From the NCBI GenBank assembly GCA_902558435.1, contig CACEDU010000004.1, forward strand, positions 1-64,000: a stretch of DNA of 64,000 nucleotides, in the 5' to 3' direction. Shown in pieces: positions 18,342 to 26,996 of this stretch. The notes below the pieces were generated by a model. The model was not told where the DNA came from, did no database searches, and worked only from the letters and a program-made list of their open reading frames with translations. The translations under genes and the position numbers were made by a program. Each line of letters begins with the position of its first letter. Position 1 is the stretch's first letter. The stretch comes from an uncultured Pelagibacteraceae bacterium (GTDB lineage: Bacteria; Pseudomonadota; Alphaproteobacteria; Pelagibacterales; Pelagibacteraceae).

Positions 18342-19667
18342 CTATAATCCATAACTTTTTGAGACTATCTCGATTGGGTGCACAGCTTCATCATTAACAA
18401 TGTTTGTGTCATTAGCTAACTGCTTGATATGCTTTCCAGCCAATGGACAGTCAGATGCCATATATTTATTATTTTTTCTTTTAACAGTGCTTGCGGTAGT
18501 TTTGCCCACTTTATTTGCGATATCATGAGTTTCTTTCATTATACCAAAGGTTCCACCATGACCAGCACACCTTTCAACAACATCTAATTTAATATTTGGA
18601 ATTAATTTAAGCATATCTCTTGCCTTATTACCCATATTTTGTGCTCTAGCATGACAAGCATTATGTACTGTTACTCCTCCATCAATTTCTTTCAAACCAT
18701 CAACTAAACCCTCTTTATTTGCAATATCCATAACATACTCATCAATATCGAGAGTATTTTGAGAAAGTTTTTTAATTATTCCATCATTTGGCATCAATAA
18801 AGGCCATTCGAACTTTAACATTAATCCACAACTTGCTGTTAAGGTTACTACTTTATAATCTTTTTCGACATATTTGATTAATTCTCTAGAAACTAACTCT
18901 GCTTGCTTTGTTACTTGATCTAGATCTGCTTGCTCTAGATAAGGCATGCCACAACAGCCCGCATAAGAGTGTTCTACCTCAACATTATTATGATGGAGTA
19001 CTTTCAAAGCAGCTTCTCCAGTTTTTTTCTTATTAAAGTTTACAAAACAAGTGGAATAAATTACAACTTTTCTTTCTTTGTGTTTTGGTAATATATTTTT
19101 TTTAAATTTTTGAAAATAATTTGCAAATGTTTCTTTATTATATTTTGGTAAAATGGCTCTTTTATCTATTCCAGTAAAAAATTCTAAAACTTTTCTAGCA
19201 AATTTATTTTTAACATTTGTAATCCAATTAATAAAAAAGCTAAAAAATATTCCTATTTTTGAATTTCGATCAATTTGAGTTAATTGGTTGGCAGTTTTTG
19301 AAATATCACCATTTTTTCTCTGAGCCGTTCTATATCTCAACATCAAATGTGGAAAATCTAAATCAAATTCATGTGGTGGTACATAAGGACATTTAGTCAT
19401 AAAACACATGTCACATAAAGTACAAGCATCTACAACAGGTTTAAACTTATCACTTGAAAGATCTGATACCTCGCCTCCTTCAGTTTCATCGATAAAGTCA
19501 AATAATTTTGGAAAACTATCACACAAATTAAAGCATCTTCTACATCCATGACAGATATCAAAAACTCTTCTCATTTCCTGATCAATTTTTTCAGGATTTA
19601 AAAAATCTGGGTCTCTAAATTTTAATGGGTGTCTTGTAGGTGCTTGTGTGCTGCCTTCTTTACTCAT
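18342..19667 (-). CDS. Fe-S protein with two [4Fe-4S] motifs and CCG domains (heterodisulfide reductase/GlpC-like)
   Basis: A 441-residue electron-transfer protein. Near the N-terminus lie two ferredoxin-type clusters (CHGCRRCFNLC and CTLCDMCFMTKC). The C-terminal half carries two cysteine-rich CCG-type modules (AGCCGMPYLEQAD and ERCAGHGGTFGI), as in HdrB, GlpC and glycolate oxidase subunit F. It lies between rubrerythrin and DUF3501 on one strand, so it may deliver electrons to rubrerythrin; this is inferred from context. The start at 19667 (MSKEGSTQAP) is preferred over one 48 nt upstream. Confidence 0.88.
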   Translation of the reverse strand: MSKEGSTQAPTRHPLKFRDPDFLNPEKIDQEMRRVFDICHGCRRCFNLCDSFPKLFDFIDETEGGEVSDLSSDKFKPVVDACTLCDMCFMTKCPYVPPHEFDLDFPHLMLRYRTAQRKNGDISKTANQLTQIDRNSKIGIFFSFFINWITNVKNKFARKVLEFFTGIDKRAILPKYNKETFANYFQKFKKNILPKHKERKVVIYSTCFVNFNKKKTGEAALKVLHHNNVEVEHSYAGCCGMPYLEQADLDQVTKQAELVSRELIKYVEKDYKVVTLTASCGLMLKFEWPLLMPNDGIIKKLSQNTLDIDEYVMDIANKEGLVDGLKEIDGGVTVHNACHARAQNMGNKARDMLKLIPNIKLDVVERCAGHGGTFGIMKETHDIANKVGKTTASTVKRKNNKYMASDCPLAGKHIKQLANDTNIVNDEAVHPIEIVSKSYGL

Positions 19668-19722
19668 AGTTTTTTTAAATGTGGTTTTTGTGGACGAGAG
19701 GGGCTTCGTCCACAAATTTTGT

Positions 19723-20139
19723 TTAAGCGATGCTTTCTAAAGTCTTTTGAAATTTACCTGCGTGTGATTTTTCAGCTTTTGCCAAAGTCTCAAACCAATC
19801 AGCTATTTCATCAAAGCCTTCGTCTCTAGCTGTTTTAGCCATTCCAGGGTACATATCTGTGTACTCGTGTGTTTCACCTTGAATTGCAGACTCAAGATTG
19901 GCTTTTGTTTCGCCAATTGGCTTACCAGTTGCTGGATCACCTACTTCTTCTAAATATTCTAAGTGTCCATGAGCATGTCCAGTTTCACCTTCTGCTGTTG
20001 ATCTAAATACCGCTGCTACATCGTTAAATCCTTCAACATCCGCTTTTTGAGCAAAATAAAGATATCTTCTATTTGCTTGGCTTTCCCCAGCAAATGCTTC
20101 TTTTAAATTTTCCTCTGTTTTACTACCTTTTAATGACAT
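19723..20139 (-). CDS. Rubrerythrin-family protein (ferritin-like domain only)
   Basis: A di-iron four-helix protein of 138 residues with the iron-ligand segments [34 protein letters not shown] and EKSHAGKF. It lacks the C-terminal rubredoxin domain of classical rubrerythrins, so it would need an external electron donor; the adjacent Fe-S protein is a candidate. The family reduces hydrogen peroxide. The promoter just upstream is flanked by two Irr-box-like elements, suggesting iron- or heme-responsive control. Confidence 0.92.
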   Translation of the reverse strand: MSLKGSKTEENLKEAFAGESQANRRYLYFAQKADVEGFNDVAAVFRSTAEGETGHAHGHLEYLEEVGDPATGKPIGETKANLESAIQGETHEYTDMYPGMAKTARDEGFDEIADWFETLAKAEKSHAGKFQKTLESIA

Positions 20140-20153
20140 ATTTACTCCTACTA

Positions 20154-20170
20154 TTAATAATGATTCTAAA
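20154..20170. promoter_or_regulatory. Irr-box (ICE)-like site, rubrerythrin promoter-proximal
   Basis: Compared with the rhizobial iron-control-element consensus TTTAGAA-N3-TTCTAAA, this site reads TTAATAA-TGA-TTCTAAA: 12 of 14 positions with one perfect half. It lies just downstream of the -10 of the rubrerythrin promoter, where a bound regulator would block transcription. Confidence 0.5.
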
Positions 20171-20174
20171 GTAG

Positions 20175-20204
20175 TTTATATATAGAGGAATTATAATATG
20201 TCAA
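20175..20204 (-). promoter_or_regulatory. Predicted sigma-70-type promoter of rubrerythrin
   Basis: On the minus strand TTGACA (20199-20204) is followed after 18 nt by TATAAA (20175-20180). It is a near-consensus promoter about 36 nt before the rubrerythrin start codon and is the best promoter match noticed in the window. Confidence 0.65.
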
Positions 20205-20207
20205 CAG

Positions 20208-20224
20208 TTTAGAATAAATATAAT
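20208..20224. promoter_or_regulatory. Irr-box (ICE)-like site upstream of the rubrerythrin -35
   Basis: Reads TTTAGAA-TAA-ATATAAT: 11 of 14 positions of the ICE consensus with one perfect half-site. It begins 3 nt from the TTGACA element, so this site and the one at 20154-20170 bracket the promoter. Confidence 0.4.
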
Positions 20225-20253
20225 ATATTATTTAAACTATTGATATTATTGTA

Positions 20254-20682
20254 TTATTTTTGAGATTGATTATCACTCACAATTTTAGCAATAACTTCTA
20301 CTGATCTTATTTTTTTTCCTGGGATTGTTCTTTTAATATTAACTTCATCAACATCATCTTGATGAATATCTATCAATTTATTTTCTTCCTCGTCAAAGAA
20401 ATGGTGATGATGAGTTACATTTGTGTCGTAATAACTTTGTGAAGCATTGAGTGGAATCTCTTTTAAATATCCCTTCTTCATAAATGCATGAACAGTATTG
20501 TAAACAGTTGCTAAAGAAACCTTAATATTTGCTTGATTTTCAATGATTTTTACCAATTCTTTTATAGTAAAATGAAAGGTTTGTTTAGAATCAAATAAGA
20601 CTTCACAGATTTTTATTCTTTGTTTTGTGGGTCTAAGTCCAGATTTTCTTAATTTTTCTATATATTGCTCAGCGTAAGTCAT
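20254..20682 (-). CDS. irr: Fur-superfamily regulator, Irr type
   Basis: A 142-residue Fur-fold regulator. Its N-terminal winged helix contains SGLRPTKQRIKICEVLF and SLATVYNTVHAF, and a His cluster (THHHHFF) lies near residue 91. The sequence and the position divergent from fabA-fabB-fabI match Irr, the heme-responsive iron regulator of alphaproteobacteria. A second, more Fur/Mur-like paralogue lies at 36961-37386. Irr-box-like sites lie before this gene and before rubrerythrin. Confidence 0.85.
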   Translation of the reverse strand: MTYAEQYIEKLRKSGLRPTKQRIKICEVLFDSKQTFHFTIKELVKIIENQANIKVSLATVYNTVHAFMKKGYLKEIPLNASQSYYDTNVTHHHHFFDEEENKLIDIHQDDVDEVNIKRTIPGKKIRSVEVIAKIVSDNQSQK

Positions 20683-20687
20683 TATTA

Positions 20688-20704
20688 ATTATAATTATTC
20701 TAAA
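20688..20704. promoter_or_regulatory. Irr-box (ICE)-like site in the irr/fabA divergent region
   Basis: Reads ATTATAA-TTA-TTCTAAA: 12 of 14 positions of the ICE consensus. The overlapping ATTCTAAAGAAT (20697-20708) is also a short inverted repeat. It starts 6 nt before the irr start codon and 51 nt before fabA, so it could mediate autoregulation of irr or affect fabA. Confidence 0.45.
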
Positions 20705-20754
20705 GAATATCTATATTATAATGTCGTTAAATCAAGTAATAAGATTAGAATTTT

Positions 20755-21255
20755 ATGAAAAAGAGTTCCTTTAATTATGACGAATTAATAGGTTGTGCAA
20801 ATGGCGAACTTTTTGGCCCTGGTAACGCAAAATTACCATCTCCTCCAATGCTTATGTTTGACAGAATTACTGAAATTGACGAAAATAAAGGAGCTTTTGG
20901 CAAAGGATTGATGAAAGCTGAACTTGATATTAAAGATGATTTATGGTTTTTTGATTGCCACTTTAAAGAAGATCCGGTTATGCCAGGATGTTTAGGATTA
21001 GATGCAATGTGGCAATTGGTTGGATTTTACTTAGGTTGGCTTGGAAACCCAGGAAGAGGAAGAGCTTTAGGAGTAAGCACAGTAAAATTTACTGGAGAAG
21101 TTTTAAAGAATGTCAAAATGGCAACATATGTAATTGATATGAAAAGAATATTAATTAAAGGCGAGACGACTGTTGGTTTAGCAAACGGAATTCTTATGGC
21201 GGATGATAAAAAAATTTACTCGGCTGACGGTCTAAAAGTAGGATTATTTAAATAA
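20755..21255 (+). CDS. fabA: 3-hydroxydecanoyl-ACP dehydratase/isomerase
   Basis: Makes and isomerises the trans-2-decenoyl-ACP that commits carbon to unsaturated fatty acids. The 166 residues carry the hot-dog active site: His in [24 protein letters not shown] (abridged [11 protein letters not shown]) and Asp in GLDA. The start of fabB overlaps its last base (ATAATGAG junction), consistent with a coupled fabA-fabB-fabI operon. Confidence 0.97.
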   Translation: MKKSSFNYDELIGCANGELFGPGNAKLPSPPMLMFDRITEIDENKGAFGKGLMKAELDIKDDLWFFDCHFKEDPVMPGCLGLDAMWQLVGFYLGWLGNPGRGRALGVSTVKFTGEVLKNVKMATYVIDMKRILIKGETTVGLANGILMADDKKIYSADGLKVGLFK

Positions 21256-22466
21256 TGAGAAGAGTAGTAATTACAGGTTTAGGAATTGTTTCCTGTTTAG
21301 GTAATAATCAAGAAGAAGTTCATCAATCTTTATTAAATTCTAAGTCAGGTATTTCTTTTTCAGAGGAATATAAAGAACATAATTTAAAAAGTCATATTCA
21401 TGGAAAGCCAAATATAAAACTTGAAGATCATATAGATAGAAAAACCATTAGATTTATGGGTTCAGGGTCAGCTTATAATTATATTGCAATGAAAGAGGCA
21501 ATTAAAGACTCTGGATTGGAAGATAGTGAAGTGAGTAATTTTAAAACAGGAATAGTGATGGGTTCAGGTGGACCTTCAATAGAAAATGTTATTTTAGCAG
21601 CTGATAAAACAAGAGCTAAAACTCCAAAATTAATGGGGCCATTCATTGTTCCGAGAACAATGGCAAGTACTGCCTCTGCCACACTTGCAGTTCCATTTAA
21701 AATAAAAGGAACCAACTATACGATGAGTTCTGCTTGTGCAACTAGTGGACACTGTATAGGAAATTCAATGGAATTAATTCAAATGGGAAAACAAGATATT
21801 GTATTTGCAGGTGGTAGCGAAGAAATACACTGGGCTATGACAGCTATGTTTGATGCGATGACTGCACTTTCTTCAAAATATAATGATACTCCTGAAAAAG
21901 CATCAAGAGCTTACGATAAAACCAGAGATGGTTTTGTAATTGCAGGAGGCGCAGGAGTTCTAGTTCTTGAAGAGTACGAACATGCAAAAGCGCGAGGAGC
22001 TAAAATATACGCAGAATTAACTGGTTACGGAGCAACCTCAGATGGTTATGATATGGTAGCACCATCTGGCGAAGGAGCAGTTAGATGTATGCAAATGGCA
22101 ATGTCCACTTCAAAAAATAAAATAGATTATATTAATACTCATGGAACATCTACACCAGTTGGAGATATTACAGAATTGAATGCAGTAAAAGATACTTTTG
22201 GAAATGAAATTCCAAAAATAAGTTCAACCAAATCTTTGTCAGGTCATCCATTAGGAGCTGCTTCAGTTCACGAAGCTATATATTGTTTAATTATGATGAA
22301 AAACAATTTTATTGCTGGATCAGCTAATATAAGTGAAATGGATGAAGAAGCTAAAAAATTTCCAATCGTTGCTAAAACAGTACCAGAGACAAATTTAAAT
22401 ACAGTTATGTCTAATAGTTTTGGTTTTGGTGGAACCAATGCAACTCTAATTTTTGAGAAAGTTTAA
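21255..22466 (+). CDS. fabB: 3-oxoacyl-ACP synthase I
   Basis: A condensing enzyme of 403 residues that elongates unsaturated acyl chains made through FabA. The catalytic triad is visible: Cys in SSACATSGH near residue 161, His in [10 protein letters not shown] near 296 and His in GHPLGAAS near 332; the C-terminal GFGGTNATL closes the thiolase fold. Pairing with fabA identifies it as FabB rather than FabF. Confidence 0.96.
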   Translation: MRRVVITGLGIVSCLGNNQEEVHQSLLNSKSGISFSEEYKEHNLKSHIHGKPNIKLEDHIDRKTIRFMGSGSAYNYIAMKEAIKDSGLEDSEVSNFKTGIVMGSGGPSIENVILAADKTRAKTPKLMGPFIVPRTMASTASATLAVPFKIKGTNYTMSSACATSGHCIGNSMELIQMGKQDIVFAGGSEEIHWAMTAMFDAMTALSSKYNDTPEKASRAYDKTRDGFVIAGGAGVLVLEEYEHAKARGAKIYAELTGYGATSDGYDMVAPSGEGAVRCMQMAMSTSKNKIDYINTHGTSTPVGDITELNAVKDTFGNEIPKISSTKSLSGHPLGAASVHEAIYCLIMMKNNFIAGSANISEMDEEAKKFPIVAKTVPETNLNTVMSNSFGFGGTNATLIFEKV

Positions 22467-22469
22467 TCA

Positions 22470-23255
22470 ATGTCTTTGATGAAGGGAAAAAAAGGACTGA
22501 TAATGGGTGTTGCTAATGAACGCTCTATAGCATGGGGCATTTCTCAAAAACTTGCAGAGGCAGGTGCAGAGTTAGCTTTCACATATCTTGGTGATGCACT
22601 TAAAAAAAGGGTGGTACCTTTAGCAGAAAAACTTGAGTCTAATGTTACTTTTAGTTGTGATGTAGAAAAAAAAGAAGAAGTAGTAAAACTATTTGAAGAT
22701 ATTAAATCCCAATGGGGTGAGATAGATTTTGTTGTGCATGCAATCGCATTTTCAGATAAATCTGAATTATCTGGAGAATATTTAAATACTACTAGAGAAA
22801 ATTTCCAAAGAAGTATGCTAATTTCATGTTTTTCTTTTACAGAAGTTGCAAGGGAAGCTTCCAAAGTTATGAAAGAGGGTGGTAGTATGATCACTCTAAG
22901 TTATGAGGCTAATAAAGCTATTCCAAATTATAATGTAATGGGTGTTTGCAAAGCAGCATTGGAGTCTAGTGTAAAATATTTAGCACGTGATCTAGGAGCT
23001 AAAGGAATAAGAGTTAATGCAATAAGTGCAGGACCAATTAAAACTTTAGCAGCATCAGCAATTGGTGATGCTAAATTTTTATATAAATGGAATGCAGACC
23101 ATTCATTTTTAAAAAGAAACGTAGATAATTTAGATGTTGGAAACTCTGCTTTATATCTTTTAAGTGACATGGCAGGTGGAGTAACTGGTGAAATTCATTA
23201 TGTGGATGCTGGCTATAATAAAGTGGGAATGCCAGATCCTAAAAATATATCTTAA
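22470..23255 (+). CDS. fabI: Enoyl-ACP reductase (NADH)
   Basis: Completes each fatty-acid elongation cycle. It is a short-chain dehydrogenase of 261 residues with the FabI cofactor start KGLIMGVANERSIAWGI, the catalytic Tyr and Lys spaced by six residues in NYNVMGVCKAALE, and the substrate-loop segment GPIKTLAASAI. It lies 3 nt after fabB. Confidence 0.97.
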   Translation: MSLMKGKKGLIMGVANERSIAWGISQKLAEAGAELAFTYLGDALKKRVVPLAEKLESNVTFSCDVEKKEEVVKLFEDIKSQWGEIDFVVHAIAFSDKSELSGEYLNTTRENFQRSMLISCFSFTEVAREASKVMKEGGSMITLSYEANKAIPNYNVMGVCKAALESSVKYLARDLGAKGIRVNAISAGPIKTLAASAIGDAKFLYKWNADHSFLKRNVDNLDVGNSALYLLSDMAGGVTGEIHYVDAGYNKVGMPDPKNIS

Positions 23256-23266
23256 AATTAATTAAT

Positions 23267-23416
23267 ATGCTTATATTAGTATGGTTTGTAGTTTGTATAA
23301 TATTTTTTATAGTACAATTAATACTTGAGGGTTCTGGTCACGCATTAGAAGTTTTTGCCCTATTGACTGCGATAGCTTTATTCTTAATAAATAAATTAGG
23401 AAAAAAAAATAAATAA
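23267..23416 (+). CDS. Small membrane protein (49 residues), unknown
   Basis: An ORF starting 11 nt after fabI and ending 12 nt before msrB. It encodes two predicted membrane helices (residues 2-19 and 28-43) around a short polar loop EGSGHALE, with a basic tail LGKKNK. No family recognised. The tight fit between two plus-strand genes and the classic two-helix topology argue that it is real. Confidence 0.55.
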   Translation: MLILVWFVVCIIFFIVQLILEGSGHALEVFALLTAIALFLINKLGKKNK

Positions 23417-23428
23417 TATCAATTAATT

Positions 23429-23920
23429 GTGAGAAGAAATTTCTTAAAAATTGCAGCTTCATCTATATTGGGTTTATTGTTCTATCCTTTAACTTCATTC
23501 GCTAACAACTTAGTCGGGTTTAAAAAAAAATTGAAGAAAGATGAAAGTGAATACAACATAATCAATCCTGACCTCACTGAGGAGCAAAAAATAATAATGT
23601 TTGAAGATGGTACTGAACGTGCTGGTACAAGTGAGTTAAATTATGAGAAAAGAAAAGGATCATATCATTGTGCTAACTGTGGTGTAAAATTATTTGAGTC
23701 CACTGCAAAATTTGATAGTGGAACTGGTTGGCCCTCATTCACTGAGGCAATACCAGGAGTTTTTGTAACAAAAGTTGACTATTCATTTGGGATGAAAAGA
23801 ACTGAATATAGTTGTGCAAATTGCGGCGCTCATCATGGCCATGTTTTCAACGATGGTCCTGATGGAGGAAAAAGATATTGTAGCAATGGTCTATGCTTGC
23901 TCTTTATCCCTGAGAGTTAA
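23429..23920 (+). CDS. msrB: Peptide methionine (R)-S-oxide reductase, exported by a Tat-like signal
   Basis: Repairs methionine-R-sulfoxide. The GTG start at 23429 gives an N-terminus MRRNFLKIAASS with a twin-arginine-like motif and hydrophobic segment to about residue 25 (SFA), so the enzyme is likely periplasmic. Zinc CxxC pairs are CANC and CANC, and the substrate region is GTGWPSF. The catalytic Cys lies in RYCSNG; the usual sequence there is RYCINS. The stop shares TTAA with the convergent rhodanese. Confidence 0.9.
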   Translation: MRRNFLKIAASSILGLLFYPLTSFANNLVGFKKKLKKDESEYNIINPDLTEEQKIIMFEDGTERAGTSELNYEKRKGSYHCANCGVKLFESTAKFDSGTGWPSFTEAIPGVFVTKVDYSFGMKRTEYSCANCGAHHGHVFNDGPDGGKRYCSNGLCLLFIPES

Positions 23921-24282
23921 TCCTTAATTTTACTCCACTCAGCCATTCCGCCTGATATGTTTTTAACATTTTTTACGCCCATATCTTTCATAGTTTTTGT
24001 AGCTAAGGTACCTTGTCCACCAACACCACAGAATACTACATATTCTTTATCGGGGTTATTTTTAATTACTTCATTTTCAATTGGAGAACCCTCAGCTAAA
24101 TAAAATTCTAATAATCCTCTATCCATATGGATAGCGTTTCCTATAGTTCCTTTAGAAAAACTATCTTTATCTCTAACATCTATAAATTGAACATTAGGAT
24201 CATTAAGCTTTTTTTTTGCTTCCTCTGCTGTAATGTTTTCTATTTCATTACTAACTGACATTAGCTCATCAAATTTCTTCAT
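23917..24282 (-). CDS. Rhodanese-domain protein
   Basis: A single-domain sulfurtransferase of 121 residues with FIDVRDKDSF near residue 36, the active-site loop VVFCGVGGQG (Cys near 86) and the closing ISGGMAEW. It has no signal peptide, so it acts in the cytoplasm. The sulfur acceptor cannot be told from context. Confidence 0.88.
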   Translation of the reverse strand: MKKFDELMSVSNEIENITAEEAKKKLNDPNVQFIDVRDKDSFSKGTIGNAIHMDRGLLEFYLAEGSPIENEVIKNNPDKEYVVFCGVGGQGTLATKTMKDMGVKNVKNISGGMAEWSKIKD

Positions 24283-24300
24283 ATTTACCCTTTCTGTAAG

Positions 24301-26373
24301 TTAAATTACTGCCTGTTTTATGGAAAGTTTAACTTTACCTCTATCAAATCCGATAACTTTTACTTTTACTTCATCACCTTCTTTGACAATGTCAGTTACT
24401 TTAGCAACTCTTTTATCTGCAAGCTCTGAAATATGAACAAGTCCATCTTGTTTTCCTAAAAAATTAACAAAAGCTCCAAATTCCATAATTTTCATAACTT
24501 TTCCATTATAAATTTTATTTAATTCAGCTTTAGCTGTGATGTCTTTAATCATCTGCATTGCTAAGTTTCTAGACTCCTCATCTGGAGCAGCAACTGTTAC
24601 TTCTCCTTCATCATTTACATCAACTTTTGCTCCTGATTTTTCTACTATCTCTCTAATTGTTGCACCACCTTTTCCGATTACTGCAGCGATATCTTTTTTA
24701 TCAACTGTAATTTTTTCCATTTTCGGTGTATGTTTTCCGACATTATCTCTTGATTTAGAAAGTGCTTTGTTCATCTCACCCAAAATATGAATTCTTCCGT
24801 CTTTTGCTTGATTTAAAGCTTGCTCCATAATCTCAAATGTAATTCCAGTAATCTTAATATCCATCTGTAAAGATGTAATACCATCTTTGGTACCTGCAAC
24901 TTTAAAATCCATATCACCTAGGTGGTCTTCGTCACCAAGAATATCTGATAACACAGTAAAATCATCACCCTCTTTAATTAAGCCCATTGCAATTCCAGCT
25001 ACAGGCTCTTTAATTGGGACACCTGCATCCATAAGAGCAAGTGATGTTCCACAAACAGTTGCCATTGAAGATGAGCCATTAGACTCTGTTATTTCTGATA
25101 CTATCCTAAATGTATATGGAAAACTTTCTTTGTTTGGAAGTGAAGAATTAATTGCTCTCCATGCCAACTTACCATGACCTATTTCTCTTCTTCCTGTTCC
25201 GATTCTACCAGTCTCACCTACAGAGAATGGAGGAAAGTTGTAATGTAACATAAATCTTTCTTTTTGAAGACCATCTAAACTTTCAATTCTTTGTTCATCA
25301 TCTGATGTACCTAAAGTTGTTGTTACAATCGCTTGTGTCTCACCTCTAGTGAATAATGCAGAACCATGCACTCTTGGCAATATACCAACTTCACACATTA
25401 TCGGTCTTACATCAGCAAGACCTCGTCCATCAATACGATTTTTATTTTTTAGTATGTCAGTTCTTACAATAGATTTTTCTAAATTTTTTAATTGGGAATT
25501 TACATCTAAATCTGTATAATCTTCATTTTCTTCATAAAGTTTTTTTGCTTTCTCTGTAATCTCAGAAATTTGATTAGATCTATCTTGTTTATCTCTTGTA
25601 GAGAATGCTTTTTTTAAATCTTCAGTAAATTCTTCTTCTAATTTCTTTTTTACTTCAGAAAGATCTTTCTTCTCAACTGTCCATTCTGGTTTTCTACATT
25701 CTTTGGCAAGTTCTTCTATCATTTCTATAACAGGCACAAACCCATCATGTCCAAATTTTACAGCATTTAACATTTCTTCCTCAGTTAAACCGTTGGCTTC
25801 TGACTCTACCATTAACACTGCGTCTTTCGTTCCTGCTACAACTAAATCTAATTTAGACTCCTCTAATTCTTTTTTTGAAGGATTGAGAACATATTTTCCT
25901 TTAATAAAGCCAACTCTAGAGGCACCCACAGGTCCCATGAATGGCATTCCTGAAATTGATAGAGCTGCAGAGGATGCAATTATTGATAATATATCAGCTT
26001 CATTTTCTTTGTCGTATGATATTACCGTAGGTAATAGTTGAACTTCATTTTTAAATTCATCAGGAAATAATGGCCTGATTGGTCTATCTATTAATCTTGA
26101 TATTAAAGTTTCACTTTCAGTTGGCCTTGCCTCCCTTTTAAAATAACCACCAGGTATTTTACCAGCTGCATAATATTTTTCTTGGTAATTTACTGACAAA
26201 GGGAAATAATCTATATCGGGATTTACTTTTTTTGCACCAACAACTGTTGCTAATACAACCGTTTCTCCACATTGAGCGATAATAGCACCATCTGCTTGTC
26301 TAGCTATTTTGCCTGTCTCTAAACTTATCTTTTTTCCACCTAACTCTATTTCTTTTTTTACTACTTTAAACAT
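24301..26373 (-). CDS. pnp: Polynucleotide phosphorylase
   Basis: A phosphorolytic 3'-5' exoribonuclease and degradosome enzyme. The 690 residues contain two RNase PH domains (the second with [14 protein letters not shown]), a KH domain ([14 protein letters not shown] near residue 565) and a C-terminal S1 domain ending KLSIKQAVI. It starts one base after rpsO, the conserved rpsO-pnp order. Confidence 0.98.
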   Translation of the reverse strand: MFKVVKKEIELGGKKISLETGKIARQADGAIIAQCGETVVLATVVGAKKVNPDIDYFPLSVNYQEKYYAAGKIPGGYFKREARPTESETLISRLIDRPIRPLFPDEFKNEVQLLPTVISYDKENEADILSIIASSAALSISGMPFMGPVGASRVGFIKGKYVLNPSKKELEESKLDLVVAGTKDAVLMVESEANGLTEEEMLNAVKFGHDGFVPVIEMIEELAKECRKPEWTVEKKDLSEVKKKLEEEFTEDLKKAFSTRDKQDRSNQISEITEKAKKLYEENEDYTDLDVNSQLKNLEKSIVRTDILKNKNRIDGRGLADVRPIMCEVGILPRVHGSALFTRGETQAIVTTTLGTSDDEQRIESLDGLQKERFMLHYNFPPFSVGETGRIGTGRREIGHGKLAWRAINSSLPNKESFPYTFRIVSEITESNGSSSMATVCGTSLALMDAGVPIKEPVAGIAMGLIKEGDDFTVLSDILGDEDHLGDMDFKVAGTKDGITSLQMDIKITGITFEIMEQALNQAKDGRIHILGEMNKALSKSRDNVGKHTPKMEKITVDKKDIAAVIGKGGATIREIVEKSGAKVDVNDEGEVTVAAPDEESRNLAMQMIKDITAKAELNKIYNGKVMKIMEFGAFVNFLGKQDGLVHISELADKRVAKVTDIVKEGDEVKVKVIGFDRGKVKLSIKQAVI

Positions 26374-26622
26374 TTATTTCCTTAAATTTAATTTTGTTAA
26401 TACTGCTTTATAAGACTCAATATTGTTTTTCTTTAAATATTCTAATAATTTTTTTCTTCTGTTTACTGCTCTTAATAGACCAACTGAAGAATGTTTGTCT
26501 TTTTTAAATTGTTTTACATGTTTTGATAGACTCTCAATTTTTCCTGTTAATTGAGCAATTTGAACTTCAGAAGATCCGGTATCTTTTTCATGGTTTTGAA
26601 GTTCTTTGACTTTTTCTTTCAT
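26374..26622 (-). CDS. rpsO: 30S ribosomal protein S15
   Basis: An 82-residue protein, a few residues shorter than the usual 89, with the S15 core DTGSSEVQIAQLTGKI, LSKHVKQFKKDKHS and GLLRAVNRRKKLL. It is a primary 16S rRNA binder. It directly precedes pnp; truB, which often precedes rpsO, is absent here. Confidence 0.97.
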   Translation of the reverse strand: MKEKVKELQNHEKDTGSSEVQIAQLTGKIESLSKHVKQFKKDKHSSVGLLRAVNRRKKLLEYLKKNNIESYKAVLTKLNLRK

Positions 26623-26630
26623 TTTTTTCC

Positions 26631-26996
26631 TTATTTATTTGTTTGTTTAATTAAATTTTCAATTTTTTCAGCATAGTCAAAAGAGTCATCTTTTACAAAA
26701 AAAAGCTTAGGTAAAAATTTCATAACAATTTTTTTTGATAGAACTTTTCTAATTATAAATGATGACATTTTTAATTTTTCTATAATTTCTTCAGTATTTT
26801 TTCCTCCTAAAGGTATTACAAAAATTTTTGCAGTTTTCAGATCTGGAGACATACGTACTTCAGTAACTGTAATTTCCCTTGTTGATAAATTTGATATTTT
26901 AGCCTCGTCTCTTATAAAAAGTATTCCTAGAGCTTGTTTTATCATCTCACCTACCCTTAATTGTCTTTGTGATATAGGTTTTCCTAAATTTTTCAT
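26631..26996 (-). CDS. rbfA: Ribosome-binding factor A
   Basis: A 30S maturation factor of 121 residues with a KH-like fold; the start (SQRQLRVGEMIKQAL) and the segment VRMSPDLKTAKIFVIPLG are characteristic. It sits immediately after infB and before rpsO. Confidence 0.95.
   Translation of the reverse strand: MKNLGKPISQRQLRVGEMIKQALGILFIRDEAKISNLSTREITVTEVRMSPDLKTAKIFVIPLGGKNTEEIIEKLKMSSFIIRKVLSKKIVMKFLPKLFFVKDDSFDYAEKIENLIKQTNK

Noticed and set aside
24536..26041. Plus-strand reading frames opposite pnp
   Set aside because: Antisense shadows of a full-length polynucleotide phosphorylase; no independent evidence.
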